A stretch of 64,000 nt of DNA from Limnohabitans sp. G3-2. GTDB taxonomy: Bacteria > Pseudomonadota > Gammaproteobacteria > Burkholderiales > Burkholderiaceae_C. The notes below the pieces were generated by a model. It did not search any database. It saw only the letters and a program-made list of their open reading frames with translations, and had not been told where the DNA came from. The DNA lies in contig NZ_NESG01000006.1 of the NCBI RefSeq assembly GCF_002778275.1, positions 248,001-312,000 on the forward strand, in the 5' to 3' direction. Position 1 is the first letter of the stretch. Each line of letters starts with the position of its first letter. This document shows, one piece after another, positions 16,388-25,925 of this stretch. The translations under genes were made by a program, and so were the position numbers.

Positions 16388-17511
16388 TCCTTGGGGATGT
16401 AAGCGGTGATTTCGAGGCCGTAGCCGGTCATGCTGGGCATGCGGCGCGGCTTGCCCATGAGGCGCATTTTGTGCACGCCGCACTCGCGCAAAATTTGGGC
16501 ACCCACACCGTAAGTGCGCAGGTCCATCTTGCCGCGCTCGGGCGCTTGGGCCGAGCGGGCGCGCCCTTCAAACTGGGCCAGCAACTGGTCGGCCGACTCG
16601 CCGCAGTTGAGCAGCACAGCCACGCCGCACCCTTGGGCGTTGATGTAGCTCAGGCTCGCGTCCAGGCCCCAGGAGTGCATGGCGCGGTTGACTTCCAAAG
16701 CATCGAGCACGGACAGCGGCTCGTGCACACGCACGGCCACTTCCGTGTCGGCCGACCATTGGCCTTTGACCAAGGCCAGGTGCACGGTTTGACTGGGTTG
16801 GTCGCGGAAGGCGTGGGCGGTGAATTCGCCGTGCGCGGTTTGCAGCGTGCGGCTGCCAATGCGCTCGACCAGAGATTCGTTGCGGCTGCGGTACTCGATC
16901 AAGTCGGCAATCGTGCCGATTTTCAGGCCGTGCTCGGCTGCAAACAGTTGCAAGTCGGGCAGGCGGGCCATGGTGCCGTCGTCTTTCATGATCTCGCAGA
17001 TCACGGAGGAGGGGGCGCAACCGGCCATGGCGGCCAAGTCACACCCGGCTTCGGTGTGGCCCGCGCGCATGAGCACGCCGCCGTCCACGGCCTGCAAAGG
17101 GAAGATGTGACCCGGTTGCACCAGGTCGGTGGCTTGGCTGCTGCGCGCCACGGCCACTTGCACGGTTTTGGCGCGGTCGGCGGCCGAGATGCCGGTGGTC
17201 ACGCCTTCGGCCGCTTCAATCGAGACGGTGAAGGCCGTGCTGTAAACAGTGCCGTTGCGCGCGGCCATGGGCGGCAGCTTCAAGAATTCGCAGCGCTCGC
17301 GGGTGAGCGTCAGGCAAATCAGGCCCCGGCCAAAGCGGGCCATGAAGTTGATGGCTTCGGGGGTGACATGGTCAGACGCGAGCACCAAGTCGCCTTCGTT
17401 CTCGCGGTCCTCTTCATCGACCAGGATCACGATGCGGCCGGCTTTCATCTCGGCCACGATCTCTTCGACAGGCGAGATCGCCACGGGTGTCGCTTGTGCT
17501 GGGGCGTTCAT
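16384..17511 (-). CDS. ribBX: RibBX: dihydroxybutanone-phosphate synthase fused to a degenerate GTP cyclohydrolase II domain
   Basis: A 375-residue fusion. The RibB half (about 1-210) has the acidic [11 protein letters not shown] loop at residues 32-42 and GHTEAGCDL, so it should convert ribulose 5-phosphate to 3,4-dihydroxy-2-butanone 4-phosphate. The C-terminal half aligns with RibA but lacks the zinc cysteines: the segment aligned to E. coli CLTGDALFSLRCDCG reads [17 protein letters not shown]. Such RibBX proteins are known from many proteobacteria. A genuine ribA should therefore exist elsewhere. Both ends overlap neighbours by four bases. Confidence 0.92.
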   Translation of the reverse strand: MNAPAQATPVAISPVEEIVAEMKAGRIVILVDEEDRENEGDLVLASDHVTPEAINFMARFGRGLICLTLTRERCEFLKLPPMAARNGTVYSTAFTVSIEAAEGVTTGISAADRAKTVQVAVARSSQATDLVQPGHIFPLQAVDGGVLMRAGHTEAGCDLAAMAGCAPSSVICEIMKDDGTMARLPDLQLFAAEHGLKIGTIADLIEYRSRNESLVERIGSRTLQTAHGEFTAHAFRDQPSQTVHLALVKGQWSADTEVAVRVHEPLSVLDALEVNRAMHSWGLDASLSYINAQGCGVAVLLNCGESADQLLAQFEGRARSAQAPERGKMDLRTYGVGAQILRECGVHKMRLMGKPRRMPSMTGYGLEITAYIPKE

Positions 17512-18146
17512 GCAGGGTCTTTCTGGGTCAGGCCAGCGCTGAGCATGCGCTCGACGTAGCGGGCCACGGTGTCGATTTCGAGGTTGACCCGGCTGCCCGC
17601 TTTCAGGCTGCCAAGGGCCGTGTTGTCCACGGTGTGGGGGATCAGGTTGATGCTGATTTCGCAGCCATCGGCCAGGTCGGCCACGCGGTTGACAGTGAGG
17701 CTGACGCCATTGACGGTGATCGAGCCTTTGTAGGCCAGGTATTTGGCCAGCGCGTGCGGGGCCAGGATGCGCAACTCCCAGCTTTCACCGATCTGCTCGA
17801 AATGGCTGATTTGCCCCACGCCGTCGACATGGCCAGACACAATGTGCCCACCCAAACGGTCGTTGGCGCGCAGCGCTTTTTCGAGGTTGACAGTGCCTTG
17901 CTGGTCCAAACCGCTGGTTTTGTCCAGCGATTCGGCCGAGATGTCGATGGTGAATTGACGGCGCTCGGGGTTGAAGGTGGTGACGGTCATGCAAGCGCCG
18001 TTGAGGGCGATGCTGTCGCCCAAGCCCACATCGTCAAGGTACCCGGCGGGGGCCTCGAGGGTGAGGCGCTTGCCGTGGTGTAAAGAGCGACCCAGGTCGT
18101 GGATGGCGACGATTCGCCCCACGCCGGTGATGATTCCGGTGAACAT
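17508..18146 (-). CDS. ribE: Riboflavin synthase alpha chain
   Basis: A 212-residue enzyme that dismutates two lumazines to riboflavin. Two lumazine-binding barrels are visible, beginning [10 protein letters not shown] and, near residue 100, the [11 protein letters not shown] segment; the C-terminal helix is for trimerisation. The start is the ATG at 18144-18146; the longer upstream frame has no support. It heads the rib-nusB-tol operon and overlaps ribBX by ATGA. The leader shows no FMN riboswitch consensus. Confidence 0.95.
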   Translation of the reverse strand: MFTGIITGVGRIVAIHDLGRSLHHGKRLTLEAPAGYLDDVGLGDSIALNGACMTVTTFNPERRQFTIDISAESLDKTSGLDQQGTVNLEKALRANDRLGGHIVSGHVDGVGQISHFEQIGESWELRILAPHALAKYLAYKGSITVNGVSLTVNRVADLADGCEISINLIPHTVDNTALGSLKAGSRVNLEIDTVARYVERMLSAGLTQKDPA

Positions 18147-18283
18147 AGCCGTGTATTTTCGCAGGTAAAGAGGGTGAATCGGCTGGCGGCGCAAGAAAAA
18201 TGCACGCATCCAGAGGGCAAAGCACAGGCCGGGCTCGCAAAAGCTCAGGGTTAACCAAGGCGACAAGGCCAGAAGTGTGTGCC

Positions 18284-18304
18284 TAGAATGTTGCATTGCA
18301 GCAG
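18284..18304 (+). promoter_or_regulatory. phaR core promoter with a TGC-rich possible PhaR operator
   Basis: A TAGAAT -10 hexamer at 18284-18289 is followed by TTGCATTGCAGCAG at 18291-18304, placing a TGC-rich semi-palindrome at the presumed transcription start. PhaR repressors are known to bind TGC/GCA-rich sites and to autoregulate in some species. The assignment here is inference. Confidence 0.4.
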
Positions 18305-18339
18305 ATTTTTCATGGGCTGCCTGTCACCAGGAGTTTTCT

Positions 18340-18942
18340 TTGCCTGCCAAGCCCTCAGCTCGGTCGAACACACCCGCCAAGACCGCCCGGTCCGTGAAGG
18401 TGCCCAGCCCGTCCGAAACCTCACCGTCGTCCGTTCGGACCATCAAAAAATACCCCAACCGGCGGCTGTATGACACGCAGACCTCGAGCTATGTGACTTT
18501 GTCCGAGCTCAAAAAGTTGGTCATGACTTCTTCGCCCTTGTTGGTGGTCGACGCCAAAACCGGTGAAGACCTGACGCGGTCCATCTTGTTGCAGATCATT
18601 TTGGAAGAGGAGTCGGCCGGGGTGCCCATGTTCAGTGAGGCCGTGCTGTCCAACATCATTCGCTTTTATGGACATGCCATGCAAGGCCACATGGGGTCTT
18701 ATTTGGAGACCCATGTGCAGTCCTTCATGGATTGGCAGAGCAAGCTGGGCGAGTCCAGTCCCGCTTTGAGCCCAGAGGTGTGGTCTCAGTTCATGCAGTG
18801 GCAAACCCCCTTGATGCACAACATGTTTTCGGGGCTGGCCAATCCCTCCCAAAACGTCATGGCGCAGATGCAGGAGCAGATGCAAGCTCAAATTCAAAAG
18901 AACACCGAACAGCTTCTGGGCGTCATGGGTTTGAGGACTTGA
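18340..18942 (+). CDS. phaR: Polyhydroxyalkanoate synthesis repressor PhaR
   Basis: A 200-residue regulator that senses PHA granules and represses phasin genes. The PHB/PHA accumulation regulator DNA-binding domain begins at about residue 33 (IKKYPNRRLYDT) and is followed by the ISSRTIL-like ILLQIILEEES region. The C-terminus is Met/Gln-rich (QMQEQMQAQ), probably for oligomers or granule binding. The start is TTG at 18340, with CAGGAG six bases upstream; an ATG further up lacks such a site. It is divergent from ribE and implies a PHA-storing organism. Confidence 0.9.
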   Translation: MPAKPSARSNTPAKTARSVKVPSPSETSPSSVRTIKKYPNRRLYDTQTSSYVTLSELKKLVMTSSPLLVVDAKTGEDLTRSILLQIILEEESAGVPMFSEAVLSNIIRFYGHAMQGHMGSYLETHVQSFMDWQSKLGESSPALSPEVWSQFMQWQTPLMHNMFSGLANPSQNVMAQMQEQMQAQIQKNTEQLLGVMGLRT

Positions 18943-18999
18943 TGGGCGCAACATGCCCCTTTGTCACAAGGCGGTCGTTTTTGCGGGGACAATGGGGGC

Positions 19000-20397
19000 A
19001 TGAGTGAAATGACCGCAACTGCCCCCCTCCCGACCCCCAAAGTGGGTTTTGTCAGCTTGGGCTGCCCCAAGGCGCTGACCGATTCCGAGCTGATCCTGAC
19101 GCAACTGAGCGCCGAGGGTTACCAGACTTCCAAAACTTTTGAGGGCGCTGACTTGGTCATCGTCAACACCTGCGGCTTCATTGATGAAGCCATCAAGGAA
19201 AGCCTGGACACGATTGCCGAGGCGCTCAATACCAATGGCAAAGTGATCGTGACCGGTTGTCTCGGTGCCAAAACAGGCGAGGGCGGGGGCAATATGGTCC
19301 TGGAAACGCACCCCAGCGTTTTGGCCGTGACGGGCCCGCACGCGACGCAAGAGGTGATGGACGCCGTGCACACCCATTTGCCCAAGCCCCACGACCCGTT
19401 TCTGGACTTGGTGCCTGGCGGTTTTGGCGAGGCGGGCCTCAAACTCACGCCCCGCCACTATGCTTATTTGAAGATCAGCGAAGGCTGCAACCACCGCTGC
19501 ACGTTTTGCATCATCCCGTCCATGCGCGGTGACTTGGTGTCGCGCCCCATCGGTGATGTGCTCAAAGAAGCCAAGGCCTTGTTTGAAGGCGGCGTGAAAG
19601 AGTTGCTGGTCATCAGCCAGGACACCTCGGCCTACGGTGTGGATGTGAAATACCGAACCGGGTTTTGGGATGGCAAACCGGTCAAGACCCGCATGCTGGA
19701 GTTGGTGCAAGCGCTGGGTGAGATGGCCCGCGAACACGACGCTTGGGTGCGGCTGCACTACGTCTACCCTTATCCGAGCGTGGACGACATCATTCCTCTC
19801 ATGGCGCAGGGCTTGGTCTTGCCCTATCTGGATGTGCCTTTTCAGCACAGCCACCCCGATGTGCTCAAGCGCATGAAGCGTCCTGCCAGCGGCGAGAAAA
19901 ACCTCGAGCGCATCCAGCGATGGCGCGAACTGTGCCCCGAGTTGGTGATTCGCAGCACCTTCATTGCTGGTTTTCCGGGAGAGACCGAAGAAGAGTTTGC
20001 GCACCTGCTGGACTTTTTGCGCGAAGCGCAAATCGACCGGGCCGGTTGCTTTGCCTACAGCCCCGTCCAAGGCGCCACGGCCAATGAGCTGCCGGGCATG
20101 TTGCCCGAGTCGCTGCGCGAAGAGCGCCGTGCCCGCTTCATGGCGGTGGCAGAAGAGGTCTCGATTGCCCGTTTGCAGCAGCGCGTGGGCATGACCATGC
20201 AGGTGTTGGTCGATTCTGCACCGGCGATGGGCCGGCGCGGTGGCGTGGGGCGTGGTTTTGGCGATGCCCCTGAGATCGATGGCGTGGTGCGCTTGTTGCC
20301 GCCCGAAAAGCTGAGCAAAACACTCAAGGTGGGGGAGTTCACCCGAGCCCGTATCGTGAGCGTGGAAGGTCACGACCTGGTGGGGGTGCCGGTTTGA
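19000..20397 (+). CDS. rimO: Ribosomal protein S12 methylthiotransferase RimO
   Basis: A 465-residue radical-SAM enzyme that methylthiolates the conserved Asp of S12. The N-terminal UPF0004 domain supplies three cysteines ([23 protein letters not shown]) for one cluster. The radical-SAM motif CNHRCTFC binds the second cluster, and a TRAM domain ends the protein. The ATG at 19000 follows a GGGGG run and lies six bases from a GACAAT hexamer, so its leader may be very short. It lies 57 bases after phaR. Confidence 0.96.
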   Translation: MSEMTATAPLPTPKVGFVSLGCPKALTDSELILTQLSAEGYQTSKTFEGADLVIVNTCGFIDEAIKESLDTIAEALNTNGKVIVTGCLGAKTGEGGGNMVLETHPSVLAVTGPHATQEVMDAVHTHLPKPHDPFLDLVPGGFGEAGLKLTPRHYAYLKISEGCNHRCTFCIIPSMRGDLVSRPIGDVLKEAKALFEGGVKELLVISQDTSAYGVDVKYRTGFWDGKPVKTRMLELVQALGEMAREHDAWVRLHYVYPYPSVDDIIPLMAQGLVLPYLDVPFQHSHPDVLKRMKRPASGEKNLERIQRWRELCPELVIRSTFIAGFPGETEEEFAHLLDFLREAQIDRAGCFAYSPVQGATANELPGMLPESLREERRARFMAVAEEVSIARLQQRVGMTMQVLVDSAPAMGRRGGVGRGFGDAPEIDGVVRLLPPEKLSKTLKVGEFTRARIVSVEGHDLVGVPV

Positions 20398-20423
20398 TGC
20401 GGGTGCCCGGGCGTGCAGGCAAC

Positions 20424-20454
20424 AAAAAAGCCGTTGATCGGAAATCAACGGCTT
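20424..20454 (-). terminator. Rho-independent terminator of tRNA-Leu
   Basis: A perfect 11-bp stem (20428-20438 with 20444-20454, 5-base loop), followed on the minus strand by a run of T (complement of the A run at 20424-20429). It also lies just after rimO, where it may act weakly on the other strand. Confidence 0.85.
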
Positions 20455-20487
20455 GTGATGTTTTTAACTTATCGGGTTCGATAAGAT

Positions 20488-20572
<85 letters not shown>

Positions 20573-20589
20573 GCCTCAGGAATAAAAGG

Positions 20590-20595
20590 ATTGTA
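20590..20595 (-). promoter_or_regulatory. -10 element of tRNA-Leu overlapping the rnr start codon
   Basis: On the minus strand this reads TACAAT (preceded by TA, giving TATACAAT), 17 bases upstream of the tRNA 5' end, a normal distance for a tRNA leader. The same bases include the TTG start codon of rnr (20591-20593). Confidence 0.5.
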
Positions 20596-22867
20596 TATCA
20601 AAAAAGTAGCGCCACCCAGCGGCTTGCTGGAAGAAATCGAAGGCAGTGTCCAGGGACACCGTGACGGTCATGGCTTCTTGATCCGCGACAGCGGCGAGTC
20701 GGATATTTACCTCTCTCCCAATGAGATGCGTGCTGTTTTGCACAAGGACCGCGTGAAGGTTCGCATCGTGCGCCAGGACCGCAAAGGGCGACCCGAAGGC
20801 CGCATCGTTGAAATCGTGGAACGACCCGAGCAACCCATCATCGGGCGCTTGTTGCATGAAGGCGGCTTGTGGCTGGTCGCGCCCGAAGACAAACGTTACG
20901 GGCAAGATGTGATGATTCCCAAAGGGGCCATTGGCCCGGCCAAACCCGGTCAGGTGGTGGTGGTGGAGTTGACGGAGCCGCCGGCTTTGTTTGGCCAGCC
21001 TGTGGGCCGCGTCAAGGAAGTGCTGGGCGAGATTGACGACCCGGGCATGGAGATTGAAATCGCCGTGCGCAAGTACAGCGTCCCGCACGAGTTTTCTGCC
21101 GCCTGCGTCGATCAGGCCAAGGGCCTGCCCGACAAAGTGTTGGCCAAGGACCGCAAGGACCGGGTGGATTTGCGCGATGTGCCTTTGGTCACGATCGATG
21201 GCGAAGATGCCCGCGACTTTGACGATGCGGTGTATTGCGAGCCGGCCAAGGTGGGCCGTGGCAAGGGCTGGCGTTTGTTGGTCGCCATTGCCGACGTGAG
21301 CCACTATGTGCAAACCGGCAGCGCCATCGACATCGACGCTTATGACCGTGCCACCAGTGTGTATTTTCCGCGCCGTGTGATCCCCATGCTGCCCGAGAAA
21401 TTGTCCAACGGCCTTTGCTCGCTCAACCCCGATGTGGACCGTTTGTGCATGGTGTGCGACATGCTGGTCAATGCCAAGGGCGATGTGCACGCGTACCAGT
21501 TCTACCCGGCCGTGATGCACAGCCACGCCCGCTTCACCTACACCGAGGTGGCGGCCATTTTGGCCAACACCCGTGGACCCGAAGCGGCCAAACGCAAAGC
21601 CCGTGTCACCGATCTGATGAATTTGCAGGATGTGTACAAAGCTTTGCTGGCGTCCCGTGCGGTGCGCGGTGCGGTCGATTTTGAAACCACGGAAACACAG
21701 ATCGTTTGCGACGAGAGCGGCCGAATTGAAAAAATCGTGCCGCGCGTGCGCAATGAAGCCCACCGTTTGATCGAGGAGGCCATGCTGGCCGCCAACGTCT
21801 GCAGTGCTGACTTCATCCAGCAGGGCAAGCATCCCGGCTTGTTCCGCGTGCACGAAGGCCCGACGGCCGAGAAAAAAGACATCCTGCGCAATTACCTCAA
21901 GGCGCTGGGTCTGGGCATGGGCATCAGCGACGAGCCCCACACCAGCGAGTTCCAAAAAATTGCGCAAGCGACCAAAGACCGCCCGGATGCGCAGCAGATC
22001 CACACCATGCTGCTGCGCTCCATGCAGCAAGCCATTTACACCCCCGTCAACAGCGGGCACTTTGGTCTGGCCTACGAGGCCTACACCCACTTCACCAGCC
22101 CGATTCGTCGCTACCCGGACTTGCTGGTGCATCGGGTCATCAAATCGATTCTGCTTGGGCGCAAATACACCTTGCCCAGCTTGCCCGTGCCGGGCGAGGC
22201 CCATGCCAAACTCAGCAAGCGCCTGGAAAAAAGCCGCGCGGCCAAGGGCGATGCGCCCGAGTCGTCTGCGCCGCGGGTGCGCATGTCAGCCGCAGACCAA
22301 CGTGCTTGGGAAGCTGCGGGACTGCACTGCAGCGCCAATGAGCGCCGCGCCGACGAGGCCAGCCGCGATGTGGAAGCCTGGCTCAAGTGCAAATACATGC
22401 GCGAGCACCTGGGAGAGGAGTACAGCGGTGTGGTCTCAGCCGCCACCAGCTTCGGCATCTTTGTGACCTTGGACACTTTGTATGTGGAAGGTCTGGTGCA
22501 CATCACCGAGCTGGGGGGTGAATACTTCCGCTTTGACGAGTTGCGTCAGGAGTTGCGTGGCGAGCGCACAGGCATCCGCTATGCCATTGGCAGCCGTGTG
22601 CAGGTGCAGGTCAGTCGGGTGGATTTGGATGGACGCAAGATCGACTTCAGGCTGGTCAATGCGGCCGATGACTTGGTGCCTCGCGCCATGCGTGACAAAG
22701 GGGCCTCCATGCCCGCTGAGGGTGTGCGAGGGAAAAAGCAAGCCTCGAGCGATCGCAGGCAAGCCGATGCGGAACGCAACCGTTCACCGATTCAGGCGCT
22801 CAAAGCCTCGGTGAAAAAGGCGGCCAGTCAGAAAAAAGGGCCGCGAGGCACCAAGCCTCGGCGCTGA
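20591..22867 (+). CDS. rnr: Ribonuclease R (RNase II family)
   Basis: A 758-residue 3'-5' exoribonuclease for structured RNA. Cold-shock-like domains (from about residue 10, EGSVQGHRDGHGF) are followed by the RNB catalytic domain with the acidic cluster DGEDARDFDDAVY (near 205-218), an S1 domain (about 605-690) and a basic Lys/Arg tail. The start is a TTG at 20591 because an in-frame stop lies at 20543-20545 and no ATG precedes residue 40. An AGGA at 20577-20580 could serve as ribosome binding site. The N-terminus is slightly shorter than relatives. Confidence 0.93.
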   Translation: MYIKKVAPPSGLLEEIEGSVQGHRDGHGFLIRDSGESDIYLSPNEMRAVLHKDRVKVRIVRQDRKGRPEGRIVEIVERPEQPIIGRLLHEGGLWLVAPEDKRYGQDVMIPKGAIGPAKPGQVVVVELTEPPALFGQPVGRVKEVLGEIDDPGMEIEIAVRKYSVPHEFSAACVDQAKGLPDKVLAKDRKDRVDLRDVPLVTIDGEDARDFDDAVYCEPAKVGRGKGWRLLVAIADVSHYVQTGSAIDIDAYDRATSVYFPRRVIPMLPEKLSNGLCSLNPDVDRLCMVCDMLVNAKGDVHAYQFYPAVMHSHARFTYTEVAAILANTRGPEAAKRKARVTDLMNLQDVYKALLASRAVRGAVDFETTETQIVCDESGRIEKIVPRVRNEAHRLIEEAMLAANVCSADFIQQGKHPGLFRVHEGPTAEKKDILRNYLKALGLGMGISDEPHTSEFQKIAQATKDRPDAQQIHTMLLRSMQQAIYTPVNSGHFGLAYEAYTHFTSPIRRYPDLLVHRVIKSILLGRKYTLPSLPVPGEAHAKLSKRLEKSRAAKGDAPESSAPRVRMSAADQRAWEAAGLHCSANERRADEASRDVEAWLKCKYMREHLGEEYSGVVSAATSFGIFVTLDTLYVEGLVHITELGGEYFRFDELRQELRGERTGIRYAIGSRVQVQVSRVDLDGRKIDFRLVNAADDLVPRAMRDKGASMPAEGVRGKKQASSDRRQADAERNRSPIQALKASVKKAASQKKGPRGTKPRR

Positions 22868-22873
22868 TTCGCC

Positions 22874-24367
22874 TCAGCTCAGCCGCATGGCCAAGCCGCT
22901 GGCTGTCAGCGCTTGTCCAGCGGGCCACTGGTCGGCCACTTGGCCATGTTGTGCCACGGCCATGCATGCGGCCTCGAAAGCGGTGTAGCCCTGCGCCATG
23001 CGTGCACCGACCAGACCGGCCAGGACATCGCCCGTTCCACCCACGGCCAAACGGCCATTGCCCGTGGGGTTGATGCGCGGCGTTTGACCGGGTGAGGCGA
23101 TGACCGTGCCCGAGCCTTTCAAGATCACGGTGCATTGGAACAAGTCCATGAGGGTTTGGGCCGCGGCGAGGCGCTCGCTTTGGACCTCTTGGGTGGAGGT
23201 CTTCAGCAGTCGGGCCGCTTCCAAGGGGTGTGGGGTCAGCACCGTGGCTTGCGTTGGCGCGCGTTGGCGCAGCAAAGCTTGAAGTTGAGGGACTTGTGAC
23301 ACGGCATTGAGCCCATCAGCGTCCAGCACCAATTGCATGGAGCGCTGCAAGACCGCTGGCAAAACCTGTTGGACAGATTGACCGCCTCCACAGCCGCACA
23401 CCACATGCAGCTTTTCCAAATCCAAACTTTGCCAATCGCGTTGCATGAGGTCGGCTTGTGCTGAGTGGCTGGCTTGGCCTGACAGCAGACTCAAGATGAC
23501 CCGTCCAGCACCTGCATGCAAGGCCGAAGTGGCCGCCAGCACGGCGGCACCCGTCATGCCCATGCCCCGCACGTCGGCCTCACCGCCAATCACCGCGACA
23601 TCCCCGAAACTGCCTTTGTGACTGGCGTGGCTTTTGGCTGGGCGTGCTGACGCTGGGTTGAGCCAGGCAGCAGGTGCCGGGCCCAGAGCGGACGGTCTGA
23701 AGCCCAAATCGGCCAGCCAGAGATGCCCGCACACATCGCGCCCATGCCCCATGAACAATCCCGGTTTGGCGGCCATGAAGGTGAGGGTGTGTTGGGCTTT
23801 GATGCAGTGAGCGTCGTGGCGGGGCCCCAAAAACGCACCAGAGTCCGCGTCAAGTCCTGTCGGCGCATCAAGCGCCAGCACCATGGCCATGGAGGAGTTG
23901 ATGGCCTGAACCCAGGACAGCAGGGCGCCGTCAAGAGGCCGCTTGCCGCCAATGCCCAGCAGGGCGTCCATGATCAGGTCATGCGGCCCCAAGTCTTTCA
24001 ACCCGTCACTGGGCAGGCCGTGGGAGAGAGGAACCCCGGCCGTGTGCGCGCGTTGCCAAGCGGCACGGGCGTCTGTGGGCATCTCGTCGACTCGGCCCAA
24101 GAGCCCCACGGCCACATTTTTCCCCCATTGATGAAGGTGGACAGCGGCTTCAAGCCCGTCACCCCCGTTGTTGCCTGGGCCGGCTGCCACCCAAATGCGC
24201 TGTGCATGGGGCGCCACGGCCATGGCCAGCTGGGCCGCGGCCAACCCCGCTTGCTGCATCAGTGGCACTGGGTTTGGGGCTTGCAGCAAGGCTTCCAAAG
24301 CCCGTATGCCATCTCTGCCATAGATTGGCCATGCACGGTCAGAGGAGAGGCTTTGTAAAGTGCTCAT
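22874..24367 (-). CDS. nnrD: Bifunctional NAD(P)HX epimerase / ADP-dependent NAD(P)HX dehydratase
   Basis: A 497-residue repair enzyme for hydrated NAD(P)H. The N-terminal epimerase (YjeF_N) has AAGPGNNGGDGLEAA near residues 61-75; the C-terminal carbohydrate-kinase-like dehydratase has NGRLAVGGTGDVLAG near 430-445. The ATG at 24365-24367 overlaps the amidase stop by four bases, so translation is coupled. The fused form corresponds to E. coli Nnr. It converges with rnr with a gap of six bases. Confidence 0.93.
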   Translation of the reverse strand: MSTLQSLSSDRAWPIYGRDGIRALEALLQAPNPVPLMQQAGLAAAQLAMAVAPHAQRIWVAAGPGNNGGDGLEAAVHLHQWGKNVAVGLLGRVDEMPTDARAAWQRAHTAGVPLSHGLPSDGLKDLGPHDLIMDALLGIGGKRPLDGALLSWVQAINSSMAMVLALDAPTGLDADSGAFLGPRHDAHCIKAQHTLTFMAAKPGLFMGHGRDVCGHLWLADLGFRPSALGPAPAAWLNPASARPAKSHASHKGSFGDVAVIGGEADVRGMGMTGAAVLAATSALHAGAGRVILSLLSGQASHSAQADLMQRDWQSLDLEKLHVVCGCGGGQSVQQVLPAVLQRSMQLVLDADGLNAVSQVPQLQALLRQRAPTQATVLTPHPLEAARLLKTSTQEVQSERLAAAQTLMDLFQCTVILKGSGTVIASPGQTPRINPTGNGRLAVGGTGDVLAGLVGARMAQGYTAFEAACMAVAQHGQVADQWPAGQALTASGLAMRLS

Positions 24368-25716
24368 GCGGCTTTCAGCAAAGGCTCCAGCAACAAGGAG
24401 AGTTGCAAAATGGTGTCGTCGTGCATCGCGGTGTGCCAAGCCATCAATCCCACAGGCAGCTCGCCGGGCGCATGGCAGGGCAGCGATATGGCGCAGCCAT
24501 CGAGCGTGTTGATGGCGCTGGGGTTGCGCAGCAGCAGGGCATTGATTCTGAAAAATTCAGCATCGCGCTCAGAGCCGGGGGCAACTTGGCTGATCAAGGG
24601 CGCGGTGATGGGCGTGGTGGGGGACAACACCGCGTCAAAGCGCTGCAACTGCTTTTCCATGCGGGCCACCCAGTGGGCACGGGCTTGAACCAAATGGATG
24701 TATTCGTGCGCAGACATGGGTGCCCCCCGCAGGATCCGCTGTGCAACGCGTGGGTCGTATTGGTCGGCATATTGGGTGATCAAATCCCGATGCCATGCGT
24801 AACTTTCGGCAGGACTGAAGCCGCCCGTGGCCATCATGGGGGCGAGTTCCAGCAGTTCTGCCAAAGGGATTTCTTCAATGTGGGCGCCAGCGGCACGCAA
24901 ATTTTGCAAACTGCGCTCAAAAGCCCGAGCCACGCCGCTGTCCATGCCGTCTTGCATCAGGTTTTTTGCCACAGCGAGTCGGTAATCAGACAATGGCCTG
25001 TTGGAGACGGGCACCTTTCTGGCGGACAACACTTCATGGGCCAACACGGCATCTCTGACCGAGCGGGTCATAGCGCAAACGGTGTCCAAGGTCGTGGACA
25101 GGGGCAGTGCCCCTTGCGTGGGGACCCGTCGGGCGGTGTTTTTGAAGCCCACAATGCCATTGAGTGCAGCCGGTATGCGAATGGAGCCCCCCGTATCGGA
25201 GCCCAGACCGATGAAGGCCGCTCCCGTGGCCACCGAAACCGCGGCCCCCGAACTCGAGCCCCCTGGGGCGTGGGCATGGGCGGGCGATCCTGCCGGGGTG
25301 TCGGTCAAGGCGTCCCAAGCGGCGGGCGTGCCGTGGTGTGGGTTGACGCCTACACCAGAGAAGGCAAACTCGACCATGTGGGTGCGGCCAATGAAGCCTG
25401 CGCCTGCAGCGCGCAAACGGGCGATGGCCAAGGCATCAACTTGGGCCGGGGGCTGGTTTTGCAGGACGATGGAGCCCGCCGCCGTGGTTTGCCCCTGCAC
25501 GTCAAACAGGTCTTTCACCGACACCGCCAAGCCCGCAAGGGGCTGGGTGGCCGGGGTTTGGGTCGCTTCACTCTTGAAACTGTCGGCGGTGATTTGCCGA
25601 AAGACATGCTGGCAAGCCTGGCTTTGCGCCATCTCCAGGCAGCTTTCGGCCACTCCCAAGGCTTGTTGGTGGCCACTGAGCAGTGCTTGGCGTGTGGCGG
25701 TCAGATCTTGTTTCAT
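24364..25716 (-). CDS. Amidase-signature family protein
   Basis: A 450-residue hydrolase with the Ser-cisSer-Lys triad of the amidase signature: Lys near residue 68 (VSVKDLFD), the cis-Ser in GGSSSG near 153-156, and the nucleophile in DTGGSIR near 178. It is not GatA by context, since gatB and gatC are absent. The substrate is unknown. The ATG at 25714-25716 is preferred over a TTG five codons upstream, although neither has a good ribosome binding site. It is coupled to the NAD(P)HX repair gene. Confidence 0.85.
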   Translation of the reverse strand: MKQDLTATRQALLSGHQQALGVAESCLEMAQSQACQHVFRQITADSFKSEATQTPATQPLAGLAVSVKDLFDVQGQTTAAGSIVLQNQPPAQVDALAIARLRAAGAGFIGRTHMVEFAFSGVGVNPHHGTPAAWDALTDTPAGSPAHAHAPGGSSSGAAVSVATGAAFIGLGSDTGGSIRIPAALNGIVGFKNTARRVPTQGALPLSTTLDTVCAMTRSVRDAVLAHEVLSARKVPVSNRPLSDYRLAVAKNLMQDGMDSGVARAFERSLQNLRAAGAHIEEIPLAELLELAPMMATGGFSPAESYAWHRDLITQYADQYDPRVAQRILRGAPMSAHEYIHLVQARAHWVARMEKQLQRFDAVLSPTTPITAPLISQVAPGSERDAEFFRINALLLRNPSAINTLDGCAISLPCHAPGELPVGLMAWHTAMHDDTILQLSLLLEPLLKAA

Positions 25717-25749
25717 AGGAGGTCGCCTCAAAAAGGGGTGTCGGGATGC

Positions 25750-25755
25750 TACAAT
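25750..25755 (+). promoter_or_regulatory. -10 element of the rpsB operon with a long leader
   Basis: TACAAT sits 171 bases before the rpsB ATG; no convincing -35 is seen. The resulting leader of about 160 bases contains small hairpins such as GGTTT-ttc-AAACC near 25864 and no ORF worth calling. In E. coli the rpsB leader is an S2 autoregulatory target; whether this one is cannot be seen. Confidence 0.45.
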
Positions 25756-25925
25756 CCTAAGGCTTTGTGCAGAGCGATCTGTGTCTTTTGGGTGTCAAAT
25801 TCCAAATGCCGATGACCATCTGCCTAAGTCAACTCGCAAACCTGTCCCATCAAGGTGTTTGGCGCGGTTTTTCAAACCTGCTGAATCAGTGGACTGGTTT
25901 TAGACACAACCTTTGGAGTATCAAT

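Noticed and set aside
18147-18296. An FMN riboswitch upstream of ribE
   Set aside because: The conserved FMN aptamer segments are not found on the minus strand here; the leader is short and unstructured by eye.
18964-20448. A 494-residue frame opposite rimO
   Set aside because: It is an antisense shadow of a gene with clear radical-SAM motifs.
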